A program made the translations under genes and the position numbers. From the NCBI RefSeq assembly GCF_027023985.1, contig NZ_JALVTW010000032.1, positions 1-64,000 of the forward strand: a stretch of DNA of 64,000 nt, given 5' to 3'. Shown piece by piece: positions 15,576 through 22,715 of the stretch (its first letter is position 1; each line of letters opens with the position of its first letter). Source of the stretch: Persephonella sp. Its GTDB lineage: Bacteria; Aquificota; Aquificia; Aquificales; Hydrogenothermaceae. The notes under the pieces were generated by a model. That model did no database searches. It was not told where the DNA came from and was given only the letters and a program-made list of their open reading frames with translations.

Positions 15576-16744
15576 ACGAGAAAGCAATAGAACTAAAGGT
15601 AAAAAACTTTTTAGAATCATTCAAAAACAAAGACATCTATAACTATGCTATCACACTTAGTCCAGTATTTAAAGAACCTGAAAGATACATAGACTACCGT
15701 AAACAACTTGCACAGCTTCTTATAGCAGTTCCCAAACTTACCGAATACGACCCAAAAAGTCTGATATTTGCAACAGCTAAAGCTTATGAGCAAGGATACT
15801 CCTTTGACCCCAAAGATGCAGAAGCTTATTTCATTCCTTATGGAAAAGAAATCCAGTTCCAGAAAGGATACAGAGGCATTCTCAAAGACCTGATGAAAAG
15901 ACCCGATGTTGTTGATGTTATAGCAGATGTAGTTTATGAAGATGATGATATAGAAATAGACAAAGACCCACACGGTAGATTAATCCTGAAAAGACACAAG
16001 TCTAACCCATTCAAAAGAAGCAAAGACAAGATAATAGGTGCTTACGCATTCGTTTACTACAAAGTAGATGGGAAGATAGTTTCAAACGGGGTAGCCATGT
16101 CAGCAGAAGAAATAGAAGAAGATTTTAGAAGTCTTTCCAAAGCGGATAAATCCATGGGCAAAAACTCCTTCTGGGAAAAATGGAAAGCAGACATGTATAA
16201 AAAGACCGTCATTAAGCAGCTCAGGAAAATCCTACCACCACTACCAGAAGAAAAGATAGATTTCTATCATGAAACAAGCAGAAAAGAAGAGCCCGAAATA
16301 TCAGATGAGAGAAAAGAACTTATAAAAGCATTCAACAAAGCATATACAGAGTCAGGTTTAACAGCTCAGGAACTCAAAAGCATTATTTACACAAGATACT
16401 TTGTGAATGAACCGGCTGAGCTTACAGATGAACAACTTACAGAAATAACACAGTTGCTAAGAGAGAAAGGAAAGAGCTTATTGGAAGCAACTGTATTAAT
16501 CGGAGCAAAAGAGCAGAAAGAACTGGAAGAACTATTTGTAGAGAAGCAGCTCAACGACGAACAGCAGGCAAAAGTCTATGAATATCTCGGAATAGAGGAT
16601 GACAAAATCCCAAGCTATGAAGAATACACATGGATAAAGAACTTCCTCTCTCAGAATGAAAGAGAGCAAATCCTTGCTGCAATAGGCTGGAAAGAGAAAA
16701 AGATAGACCAGAAAACTCTTGAAGAAACATTAGAAACAGTTTAA
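15572..16744 (+). CDS. recT: RecT-family single-strand annealing protein
   Basis: A 390-residue protein whose first about 240 residues match RecT: YDPKSLIFATAKAYEQGYSF, DAEAYFIPYGKEIQFQKGYRG, GAYAFVYYKVDGK, MSAEEIEEDF and WKADMYKKTVIKQLRKILP. The C-terminal about 150 residues (ELIKAFNKAYTESGLTAQELKSIIY...) are an extra helical region of unknown role. RecT proteins anneal complementary strands and promote recombination of phage ends. No separate RecE-type exonuclease is obvious in the operon. The stop is followed by a strong inverted repeat (16756-16809). Confidence 0.9.
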   Translation: MNEKAIELKVKNFLESFKNKDIYNYAITLSPVFKEPERYIDYRKQLAQLLIAVPKLTEYDPKSLIFATAKAYEQGYSFDPKDAEAYFIPYGKEIQFQKGYRGILKDLMKRPDVVDVIADVVYEDDDIEIDKDPHGRLILKRHKSNPFKRSKDKIIGAYAFVYYKVDGKIVSNGVAMSAEEIEEDFRSLSKADKSMGKNSFWEKWKADMYKKTVIKQLRKILPPLPEEKIDFYHETSRKEEPEISDERKELIKAFNKAYTESGLTAQELKSIIYTRYFVNEPAELTDEQLTEITQLLREKGKSLLEATVLIGAKEQKELEELFVEKQLNDEQQAKVYEYLGIEDDKIPSYEEYTWIKNFLSQNEREQILAAIGWKEKKIDQKTLEETLETV

Positions 16745-16755
16745 CCCTGCACCTG

Positions 16756-16809
16756 CCTGGAGGGCAGAAAGGCCTCCAGCTTTCAACTGGACTGCCGATG
16801 CCCTCCAGG
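16756..16809 (+). repeat. Two-level inverted repeat between recT and the next gene
   Basis: An outer stem of 11 perfect bp (CCTGGAGGGCA / TGCCCTCCAGG) encloses an inner hairpin TCCAG-CTTTCAA-CTGGA. The segment is far more GC-rich than its surroundings. There is no T-tract after it, so it is not a typical terminator. It lies about 20 nt before the next gene and may be an RNA structure that protects the mRNA end or controls the ratio of recT to downstream genes. Confidence 0.65.
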
Positions 16810-16831
16810 GCAAAAACAAAAGGAGGAGAAA

Positions 16832-17269
16832 ATGAACGAACTTTGGGAGTTATACAAAGAGATACATGAAAACTGGAAAGGCTACATAATCGTTGTAGCA
16901 AGAAATAACAGAATAGAACCAGACGATTTACTTGACGCAGTCATAGACTACCTAATTGATTACAAAGTAGACAACATAAAGCAACTAATACACAAAAAAG
17001 CCTATGAGCTTAGATACAAGAAGGAATTACCAATATCTAAATTCTACATAGAAGATGAAAAGCAAGAAGAAAAACTTTTTGAAGTGCTTCAGTTTTACAA
17101 CTATGAGGAACCACAGGAACAAATAGACTGGTTTTCAGGTCTACCAGAAGAGCTGAGAACCTATCTACTTTCCAGAGTTCGCATTGAAAAAACTCTCCCT
17201 ATCCAAGAAAGGGTGAGGTTTAGACAAAAACTTAGAGAAGCACAAAAACTATTAGGAGGACAACAATGA
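16832..17269 (+). CDS. Unknown phage protein, sigma-like helical
   Basis: A 145-residue protein with AAAAGGAGGAGAA upstream of the ATG. The sequence (MNELWELYKEIHENWKGYIIVVARNNRIEPDDLLDAVIDYLIDY...) has the rhythm of sigma region 2-like helices (EPDDLLDAV). The C-terminal part (LPIQERVRFRQKLREAQKLL) could be a second helical bundle. It overlaps the next gene by 4 nt. A regulator role is only a guess. Confidence 0.55.
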   Translation: MNELWELYKEIHENWKGYIIVVARNNRIEPDDLLDAVIDYLIDYKVDNIKQLIHKKAYELRYKKELPISKFYIEDEKQEEKLFEVLQFYNYEEPQEQIDWFSGLPEELRTYLLSRVRIEKTLPIQERVRFRQKLREAQKLLGGQQ

Positions 17270-17979
17270 TTAAAAAAGAAGAAGCAACAATAACACTTGC
17301 AACAACAACAGACCTATTAGGGTCAAGTCCTTCTACAGACCCGGCTAAAGAATTAAAAAAACAAGAAGCGAAAAAGGAAATAAAAAGACTTGAAAAGGCT
17401 CTGAATAGAAGAAGCACAACAGCAGAAGAAGCAGAGATAATAGAACAGAGAATAGCTCAGATATTGGAAGACCTTGAAGAACATGGAATAAGTCTTGACG
17501 ATGAAAGACAGATAACTATTTTTCCAAGAGATGAGCAAGGTAGACTTTCAATACTTCACTATCAGATATTAGGCTTACTCAAGGAAACAGCCTATAACTT
17601 CAAAAGAGAAAGAAATATCAAGAACCTGATTAGTCGTTATGTAAAAATTGAGCCAAGAATTATTCCAATGAAAAGAGATGGAGAATATATCTATCAGCCC
17701 GATGACTTGCTTACAAGACCACTAAGGGCTATGACTCCTCAAGGGCCAATAGTTAGTCTTGCAACAAGCGAACTACTACATCCAGAAATAGAGATTAGTT
17801 TCAACGTCAGAGTTGCAAATTTAGAAGGAATGAACTTGCAAAAGATCTTAGATCTCTTTGAAGTAGCAGAGGAATGGGGAGGATTGTTACAGTGGCGAAC
17901 TGGAGGATACGGTAGGTTTGAAATAAAAGAAGTGGCTACATCTAAAAAAAATAAGAAGAAATTAGCTGCGGCTAAGTAA
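17266..17979 (+). CDS. Phage protein with RAMP-like C-terminus
   Basis: A 237-residue protein. The first about 85 residues are charged and helical (KELKKQEAKKEIKRLEKALN). From about residue 85 there is a compact beta-rich domain with a central RPLRAMTPQGPIVSLATSE motif (near residue 150) and a C-terminal EWGGLLQWRTGGYGRFEI motif (near 205-222). I associate these two motifs with a widespread, uncharacterised siphophage family, and the Gly-rich GGYGRF end with RAMP (Cas7/Cas6-like RRM) proteins. No catalytic residues are evident. The gene is followed without a gap by the G-phased array (17965-18191), its last five codons already falling within the array phase. A nucleic-acid-binding role is inferred. 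Confidence 0.65.
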   Translation: MIKKEEATITLATTTDLLGSSPSTDPAKELKKQEAKKEIKRLEKALNRRSTTAEEAEIIEQRIAQILEDLEEHGISLDDERQITIFPRDEQGRLSILHYQILGLLKETAYNFKRERNIKNLISRYVKIEPRIIPMKRDGEYIYQPDDLLTRPLRAMTPQGPIVSLATSELLHPEIEISFNVRVANLEGMNLQKILDLFEVAEEWGGLLQWRTGGYGRFEIKEVATSKKNKKKLAAAK

Positions 17980-18191
17980 AGATTAGATAGGCGCAGTGGA
18001 GCTATGGTCGAGTATTGAAAAGTATGGTTATGGTGAAGCCAAGAGCTGTTAGGCACTGTCTTGGTAAAGTTCTGAATAGCATCGCAGGGCCAGGGCTGAG
18101 CTTTGCTGTGAGGGGTTTAGTGTGGGTTATGTATCGAGTTGTAATGCCAAGGCGGCGTCCAGTAATGCAGAGCAAAGTATAGTTTTGTCGC
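17965..18191 (+). ncRNA. G-phased 5-nt array (candidate structural RNA)
   Basis: Counting by hand, G falls at 17965, 17971, 17976 ... 18182, 18187: 44 consecutive G residues 5 nt apart, with seven 6-nt steps (units starting 17965, 18001, 18027, 18058, 18089, 18120, 18146). Mean spacing is about 5.16 nt. The base after each G is C or T in 37 units, A in 7 and never G; the other three positions vary freely. There is no sustained open frame on the plus strand. It lies in the rightward transcription unit and ends before a hairpin and terminator. The unit is neither a CRISPR (no constant repeat) nor codon-periodic. Confidence 0.7.
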
Positions 18192-18193
18192 AA

Positions 18194-18212
18194 TACCCTC
18201 ATCAAACGGGTA
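18194..18212 (+). other. Short hairpin after the G-phased array
   Basis: TACCC (18194-18198) and GGGTA (18208-18212) form a 5-bp stem with a 9-nt loop starting three bases after the last phased unit ends. It may mark the 3' boundary of a processed RNA. It is weak alone; position makes it notable. Confidence 0.4.
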
Positions 18213-18247
18213 AGTTTCAAGGGTAAAGCGTGATTAAGCTATACAAT

Positions 18248-18264
18248 GGGGCTCTTGCCCCTTT
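18248..18264 (+). terminator. Rho-independent terminator after the array
   Basis: GGGGC-TCTT-GCCCC (18248-18261) is followed by TTTATT. It closes the transcription unit containing the RAMP-like gene and the G-phased array, just before the ribosome-binding site AAGGAGG of the next small gene. Confidence 0.75.
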
Positions 18265-18284
18265 ATTAAATAAGGAGGTTTAAG

Positions 18285-18464
18285 ATGAACAAAGATAAAT
18301 GGATTAAACAACAACTTGCCCTAAAGGGCATATACAACTATTCACAACAAGACTTTGACAGGCTGAAGTCCTTGTTTATTGACAACATTACCAGTCTAAA
18401 GATGGATAAATACACCGCCTTTGACAGGGCTTTTCAGGCGGTGTTTGGGAGGAAAGGAAATTGA
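18285..18464 (+). CDS. Small phage protein, 59 aa
   Basis: Short open frame with TAAGGAGGTTTAAG before the ATG. The product is basic and helical (MNKDKWIKQQLALKGIYNYS... KYTAFDRAFQAVFGRKGN). Its stop overlaps the TTG start of the next gene by 4 nt, supporting real translation. Function unknown; it could be a small DNA-binding or regulatory peptide. Confidence 0.6.
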   Translation: MNKDKWIKQQLALKGIYNYSQQDFDRLKSLFIDNITSLKMDKYTAFDRAFQAVFGRKGN

Positions 18465-18676
18465 AAATATTTGATAAGAAGCTCGGATATAAATTCATCT
18501 GCGATATTTGTGAAAAACCTGCTTCACTATGGTGTGATAGCGAGGAAGAAGCAAGGTTGCAAGCAAGAGAAACAGCGAGAAGAGAAAATTGGAAATGGGA
18601 GCATCCAGGGTGGGTTCTTTATTGTTCGAAATGTTTTATTAAAAAACATGGAGGAGAGAGAGATGAGGCAGATTAA
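18461..18676 (+). CDS. Small zinc-finger phage protein
   Basis: A 71-residue protein starting at TTG 18461, with GGGAGGAAAGGAAA upstream. FICDICEKPA near residue 14 and LYCSKCF near residue 54 form two CxxC knuckles, a probable zinc ribbon. It overlaps the next gene's start (18663) by 14 nt. Role unknown; such proteins are common in phage early operons. Confidence 0.6.
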   Translation: MKIFDKKLGYKFICDICEKPASLWCDSEEEARLQARETARRENWKWEHPGWVLYCSKCFIKKHGGERDEAD

Positions 18677-19064
18677 ATTCAGGGCTTTTATAGAACCTTT
18701 AAATTCTATGATTCAAGTGAGTAAACTCACTTTGGCTACTTCTGGAGATGTAATGGTGTGGATAAATGACACATTCTACTTTGATGGACATGAAGCTCAT
18801 TTGATGCAATACACAGGTTTAAAAGACAAAAACGGAAAAGAAATATATGAGGGGGATATTGTGAGGGTAAATATAGATGAATTACCGCCTTATACCACTG
18901 TTGGCCAAATAGTATATTCAGCACCAGCGTTTGCGTTGAAAAATAAAAGTGGGGCTTTGGAGAGCCTGGAACTACTAATAATGAATTATGCCCCAGAGAA
19001 AGTATTAGAAGTCATCGGCAACATTTACGAAAACCCTGAATTGTTAGAGGAAAACAATGTTTAA
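18663..19064 (+). CDS. YopX-family phage protein
   Basis: A 133-residue protein starting at ATG 18663 with GGAGAGAG upstream. It has the YopX pattern: an N-terminal RQIKFRAF, the LMQYTGLKDKNGKEIYEGDIV core near residues 41-61 and a C-terminal EVIGNIYENPELL. YopX proteins are frequent in phages of Gram-positive bacteria and others; their function is not established. Confidence 0.82.
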   Translation: MRQIKFRAFIEPLNSMIQVSKLTLATSGDVMVWINDTFYFDGHEAHLMQYTGLKDKNGKEIYEGDIVRVNIDELPPYTTVGQIVYSAPAFALKNKSGALESLELLIMNYAPEKVLEVIGNIYENPELLEENNV

Positions 19065-19257
19065 ATGCACAGATAACCTCAAAGATGACAACTTTTATTT
19101 AGAAGATAGTATTATAAAAGAAATAGCAAACTTTATTATTGGGGTATCTCATGAAAAAGGCCGTGATTTATGCGAGGGTATCAACAGACCAAGCAACACA
19201 GAAAGAAACACCAATCAGCTCACAGATAAGCGAATGCTTCAAGTATGCAGAAAATAA
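19057..19257 (+). CDS. Possible small protein overlapping the recombinase start
   Basis: A 66-codon frame starts 8 nt inside the YopX gene and runs 107 nt into the recombinase gene in another frame. The N-terminal about 30 residues (MFKCTDNLKDDNFYLEDSIIKEIANFII) have protein-like composition, while the tail is probably just antiphase coding. It may be a small translated leader that couples the recombinase to the operon, or no gene at all. Confidence 0.25.
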   Translation: MFKCTDNLKDDNFYLEDSIIKEIANFIIGVSHEKGRDLCEGINRPSNTERNTNQLTDKRMLQVCRK

Positions 19258-20707
19258 AGGATTTACTGTTGTTCAAGTATTCACAGATGAAGGAATAAGC
19301 GGGACAACAGACAAAAGACCCGCCTTTCAGCAAATGTTAGATTACATACAGAATAACGATATTCAAGCTATCATTACCTTTGACACATCAAGATTATTCA
19401 GAAATATTAAGCATAAAATGAACTATAAAGAACTCTTTGATAAGTTAGGAGTAGAAATACACTATGCCTCAAACCCCTTCTTATCCGGAAATCCTAATAA
19501 TGACGAAGAAAGGTTGGCAAGATTTTGGGCAGAAGGTGGAGCTATGCTTTTTGATGCATGGTATCCAATCTTTTGCTCTGTTCATATAAAAAGAGGGAAT
19601 AGAGAAAATGCAAAACAGGGGTTTTGGAACGGCAGACCCTTACCTATCGGATATAAAACTGTAAAGGTCAAATACGGGAACACAACAAAATCAAAGATAA
19701 TAAAAGCAGAAGAAGAAGCCCATATATATTTCAGAATTTTATCTCTGTTTAAGCAAGGATTTGGAACAAAAGAAATAGCTAAAAGATTAAATGAAGAAGG
19801 GCTAACAAACAGAGGAAAACCTTGGAAATACCAATCTATTCTAAAACTCCTGAAAAATGAATTATACAAAGGTGTATTATACGGTGGAGGAGAAAAGTTT
19901 CAGCATGAGCATTTAAGATACATTTCGGATGAAGAATTTGAAGAAATTCAACAGGAACTGTCCAAACGGATTAAACACAGCCGAGGGAAGATGAAATCAA
20001 ACCTCTATTTTATCGGCATTTTAAAGTGTGGTAGATGCGGTTCTGCAATGGTCACAGAAACAGCAAAAGGGAATAGATACCACTACTATGTATGCAGCAA
20101 AAGAAGAAAACATAACCAGTGCGACCAGAAGAGATTACCAGCAGATAAAGTTGATAATTATCTGTTGGATATAGTTTTAAACAAAATATTAAACGAAAAA
20201 GTTCTACTTCAAATTAAAAAAGCCATAGAGGAAGAAATAAACACTCATATAAAGCAGATAAAACAAGAACGAGAAAGCATTAAAAAAGCAATTCAGGCTA
20301 TAGATACTAAATTAAACAATATCCTGAAAGCCATAGAAAATGGACTGATAGATTTCAATGATGACGAAATAATAGAAAGAAGAAGGCAATTAAAAGAAGA
20401 AAAGAAAAACCTTGAAAGCAAATTAAAGATTTTAGAACACCAAGCCAACAAGAACTGGGTAGAGATAAATATAGACCTGCAGGAATTTAAAAACATAATC
20501 ATTGACTATTACAAAACTGGGAATGCCAAGCAGATTAGAAGACAGTTAGAAAAACTGATTGATTATATTGAATATGACAACGATGAATTCAGGATTTTTT
20601 ATAATCTGGACATGTTCAAGTTCGCCCAACCTTTTCTTTTGGTGGAGGCGGGGGGAATCGAACCCCCGTCCGAGAACGGCCGTTGCTCGGGCTTTCTACA
20701 GGCTTAG
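19151..20707 (+). CDS. int: Large serine recombinase (integrase)
   Basis: About 518 residues from ATG 19151. The N-terminal resolvase domain contains YARVSTDQ with the catalytic serine (residue about 11) and the TFDTSRLFRN arginine motif. A recombinase domain (FGTKEIAKRLNEEGLTNRGKPW) follows, then a zinc ribbon (KCGRCG near residue 295, YVCSKRRKHNQC) and a long coiled coil (residues about 355-455). The last about 24 codons, from 20637, are read from the antisense of the tmRNA 3' end, so the stop codon is supplied by the attachment region. It would catalyse integration into the tmRNA gene and, with a directionality factor, excision. Confidence 0.92.
   Translation: MKKAVIYARVSTDQATQKETPISSQISECFKYAENKGFTVVQVFTDEGISGTTDKRPAFQQMLDYIQNNDIQAIITFDTSRLFRNIKHKMNYKELFDKLGVEIHYASNPFLSGNPNNDEERLARFWAEGGAMLFDAWYPIFCSVHIKRGNRENAKQGFWNGRPLPIGYKTVKVKYGNTTKSKIIKAEEEAHIYFRILSLFKQGFGTKEIAKRLNEEGLTNRGKPWKYQSILKLLKNELYKGVLYGGGEKFQHEHLRYISDEEFEEIQQELSKRIKHSRGKMKSNLYFIGILKCGRCGSAMVTETAKGNRYHYYVCSKRRKHNQCDQKRLPADKVDNYLLDIVLNKILNEKVLLQIKKAIEEEINTHIKQIKQERESIKKAIQAIDTKLNNILKAIENGLIDFNDDEIIERRRQLKEEKKNLESKLKILEHQANKNWVEINIDLQEFKNIIIDYYKTGNAKQIRRQLEKLIDYIEYDNDEFRIFYNLDMFKFAQPFLLVEAGGIEPPSENGRCSGFLQA
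20640..20707. other. Probable attachment region (tmRNA 3' end / recombinase 3' end)
   Basis: The phage recombinase gene runs through the tmRNA T-arm and acceptor end and stops at 20707 within it. The tmRNA retains a full acceptor stem and encoded CCA, so the crossover lies within or just left of this segment, at or near 20640. The exact core cannot be set because the other attachment site is outside the window. Confidence 0.6.
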
Positions 20708-20991
20708 CCTGTGTTTAAATTCTCGCCTGCAGCGACCCCACAGGCAGGGTATCTGCAGGCAAGCCCTGTAAGGTTTCGGAAAGTGCCTACAGGGCAGTCA
20801 GCACTTTCCTATCCCGTGTGTCTTACGCCCTTCCTGAGCCCACGGGCAAGCTCAGGAGGACGTCGCTGCGCTAATTAGGCAGCGAGAGCGATTTCGCGTT
20901 CGGGAATTGTTGTTGTTTGGTTTTTTACGGAGTATCCTTCTCCGGCCTGCTGACCCGGCGTAACCGTTCCCGTCGAACCCGGATCGCCCCC
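20640..20991 (-). ncRNA. ssrA: tmRNA (ssrA)
   Basis: 352 nt on the minus strand. The 5' end GGGGGCGATCCGGGTTCGACGGGA pairs with the 3' CGCCTCC-A-CCA: seven acceptor-stem pairs, one of them G-U, with CCA encoded. The T-loop GGTTCGATTCC is at the 3' end. The mRNA-like segment ends in a tag reading ...IPEREIALAA followed by TAA TTAG; counting back, the resume codon is probably GTA (tag VKNQTTTIPEREIALAA). It rescues stalled ribosomes and tags products for proteolysis. A TTGACA lies at 21035-21040 (minus) as a possible -35 box. Confidence 0.95.
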
Positions 20992-21043
20992 ATATTCAAT
21001 TTGAGCATAATAAATTTAGACCTTTAATAAAAATTGTCAAGAC

Positions 21044-22063
21044 CTATCCAAATATCTGATGAACTACTTTTGTTACTATCATTCCTCCAAAGAAAAGAAA
21101 AGCAAATATTAATGCAGCAGCATAGATAGGTTTCATACCTACACCTTTAATTTTGTTTATATTCGTTTCCAGACCCATAGCTGCCATTGCAACTGTGAGT
21201 AAAAACCCATCAACTATTCTTATATAATGAACAATGTTGTCAGGGATTATATGAAGAGAGTTAACTCCAACCATTGCTATAAATCCAAATACAAAATATG
21301 GGATAGGTATGTCTCTCAGAGTTACACCTGCTCCGTGAGTTGCATGCTTTTTGGCAAGATAAAAGCTAAGTGCTATCAGAAGAGGTGCAAGCATCATAAC
21401 CCTTGTCAACTTAGCAATAGTCGCCGTATTTCCGGCTGGTTCAGAGATAGCAAAACCAGCTGCCACTACTTGAGCTACTTCGTGAACAGTTGCTCCTGTC
21501 CATATTCCATATAAAATATCGTCAAATCCAAGGGTAGAGGCAAAATATTTATATATGACTGGATAAACAAACATCGCAGTAGTTCCGAATATTGTTACGG
21601 TTGCAACTGCCATAGCTGCATGATGCATTTCTGCCCTAACAACAGGAGCAGTCGCTAAAACTGCAGATGCTCCACATATAGAACTTCCGGAAGCAACAAG
21701 ATAGCTGATTTCTGGGTCTAAGCCAAAGAATTTTCTGGAAATAAATACACCAAGAAGAAATGTAGATGTAAGCATTATCGTATCAACTATTAATCCTTCA
21801 ATCCCAACTTCCATAACGTTTTGAAAGGTTAATCTAAAACCAAGGAATACAATTGCTATTCTCAAAATTTTCTTTAAAGAAAATGTTACTCCAGGTTTAA
21901 AACTTTCCGGCATTTTCCATATATTTCCTATAAAAACACCAAGCAAAATGGCTATTATTAATGGACTAAAATTTACAGTCTCTTTTACAACTTCAAGCTT
22001 TGATATAAATGTTGCAATAATGGCAATTACTGTCGCAAAAATTACCCCTGGAATGTATTTCAT
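21044..22063 (-). CDS. YeiH/UPF0324-family membrane transporter
   Basis: A 339-residue polytopic membrane protein with about ten hydrophobic segments and the family hallmarks LGVFIGNIWK, VFLGFRLTFQ, ASGSSICGASAVLATAPVV and GIWTGATVHEVAQVVAAGF. Members are annotated as putative sulfate exporters on thin evidence. Beside a sulfur-respiration cluster, export of sulfate or uptake of a sulfonate is plausible. It is separated from the upstream gene by a terminator hairpin, so it is probably transcribed separately. Confidence 0.85.
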   Translation of the reverse strand: MKYIPGVIFATVIAIIATFISKLEVVKETVNFSPLIIAILLGVFIGNIWKMPESFKPGVTFSLKKILRIAIVFLGFRLTFQNVMEVGIEGLIVDTIMLTSTFLLGVFISRKFFGLDPEISYLVASGSSICGASAVLATAPVVRAEMHHAAMAVATVTIFGTTAMFVYPVIYKYFASTLGFDDILYGIWTGATVHEVAQVVAAGFAISEPAGNTATIAKLTRVMMLAPLLIALSFYLAKKHATHGAGVTLRDIPIPYFVFGFIAMVGVNSLHIIPDNIVHYIRIVDGFLLTVAMAAMGLETNINKIKGVGMKPIYAAALIFAFLFFGGMIVTKVVHQIFG

Positions 22064-22168
22064 TGATTTACCTCAAGATTTTATTTGATAGCTAAATATA
22101 ATAAAGAATTGTTTGTGATATTATCCAATTTGGAAATTTTATAAATGTATTGAAAAATTTAAAATAAG

Positions 22169-22182
22169 GGGGCAAAAGCCCC
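22169..22182 (-). terminator. Rho-independent terminator
   Basis: GGGGC-TTTT-GCCCC on the minus strand, followed by CCTTATTTT, ends transcription of the SCP2-like gene and separates it from the YeiH gene. Confidence 0.75.
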
Positions 22183-22188
22183 TTCTTA

Positions 22189-22689
22189 TTATGGACATTC
22201 CATTGTATGAGGAATTTTATCTATATTGAGGAGAAAAGCTTTGAAAGGTCCCATGTTGTTCATAGCTTCCCATTTTGAACCAATAAAATCCAGTTTTGAC
22301 ATTATACCCATTCCCATAAAACCAAATTCACCTTTTGCAAGAGATTCCCAGTTTTCGTCTGTGGCGGACATGATGAAATCTGCTTTTTCATCTGTTGCTT
22401 TTCCGCCATAAACACAGATAGCCTTTCCATCTTTTGGGGCTATATGAAGTTCAACGGCTTTATCTGCTCCGCATTTTTTTCTATAAAATCTGATAATTCT
22501 ATATTCTCTTTTTTCTTTAATTGCTTTTGTTGCCCATTTTCCAAGACCATCTACCAATTTTGGTGTTTTGTTCCATAATTCACAAAACTGTTTTGCATAC
22601 TCTTCATCCATAAATTTTGGTGTCGCATATGAGAATCCAATTGTGAATATGAATGTAAGTAATATTACTCCCATTTTTTTCATTTTCAT
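22189..22689 (-). CDS. Secreted SCP2-like lipid-binding protein
   Basis: A 166-residue protein with a signal peptide (MKKMGVILLTFIFTIGFSYA). The C-terminal part (KAICVYGGKATDEKADFIMSATDENWESLAKGEFGFMGMGIMSKLDFIGS) shows the SCP2 pattern of a hydrophobic-pocket sterol-carrier fold. Four cysteines are present. It follows the FadL gene, so the pair may move hydrophobic compounds or sulfur in the periplasm; this link is inferred. Confidence 0.65.
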   Translation of the reverse strand: MKMKKMGVILLTFIFTIGFSYATPKFMDEEYAKQFCELWNKTPKLVDGLGKWATKAIKEKREYRIIRFYRKKCGADKAVELHIAPKDGKAICVYGGKATDEKADFIMSATDENWESLAKGEFGFMGMGIMSKLDFIGSKWEAMNNMGPFKAFLLNIDKIPHTMECP

Positions 22690-22715
22690 CTCCCCTAATG
22701 ATATTTTTTAAGCAA

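Larger units (their letters stand above)
1..20707. mobile_element. Prophage (right part; left end outside the window)
   Basis: A continuous block of phage genes runs from the window edge to the 3' end of the tmRNA gene: endolysin, portal, both terminase subunits, a replication module, CI/Cro-like regulators with operators, RecT, YopX and a serine recombinase. Gene order resembles lambda: leftward cro - terminator - cII-like - replication; rightward early recombination genes; repressor and accessory genes between two operator sets. The portal and terminase look functional, and the recombinase has a complete resolvase domain. The left attachment site and the head and tail genes are not visible, so completeness cannot be judged. 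The right boundary lies within or near the tmRNA 3' end (20640-20707). Confidence 0.93.

Noticed and set aside
15617-15973. Minus-strand frame of 118 codons inside recT
   Set aside because: Antisense shadow; cysteine- and phenylalanine-rich composition typical of the reverse of charged helical coding sequence.
17965-18191. CRISPR array or simple tandem repeat
   Set aside because: There is no constant repeat and no spacer; only one base in five is fixed. No cas genes are in the window.
18002-18220. Minus-strand frame of 72 codons across the G-phased tract
   Set aside because: It has no ribosome-binding site, unusual composition and lies antisense to the transcription unit; a by-product of the G-phased sequence.
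18285-18464. Internal repeat GCCTTTGACAGGGC / GGCGGTGTTTGG as a regulatory hairpin
   Set aside because: The CACCGCC...GGCGGTG pairing near the gene end is present but lies in coding sequence without a U-tract; too weak to call.
20559-20771. Frame encoding a WWRRGESNPRP-type peptide
   Set aside because: This is the well-known false protein from translating a tRNA-like acceptor/T-arm antisense, here that of tmRNA.
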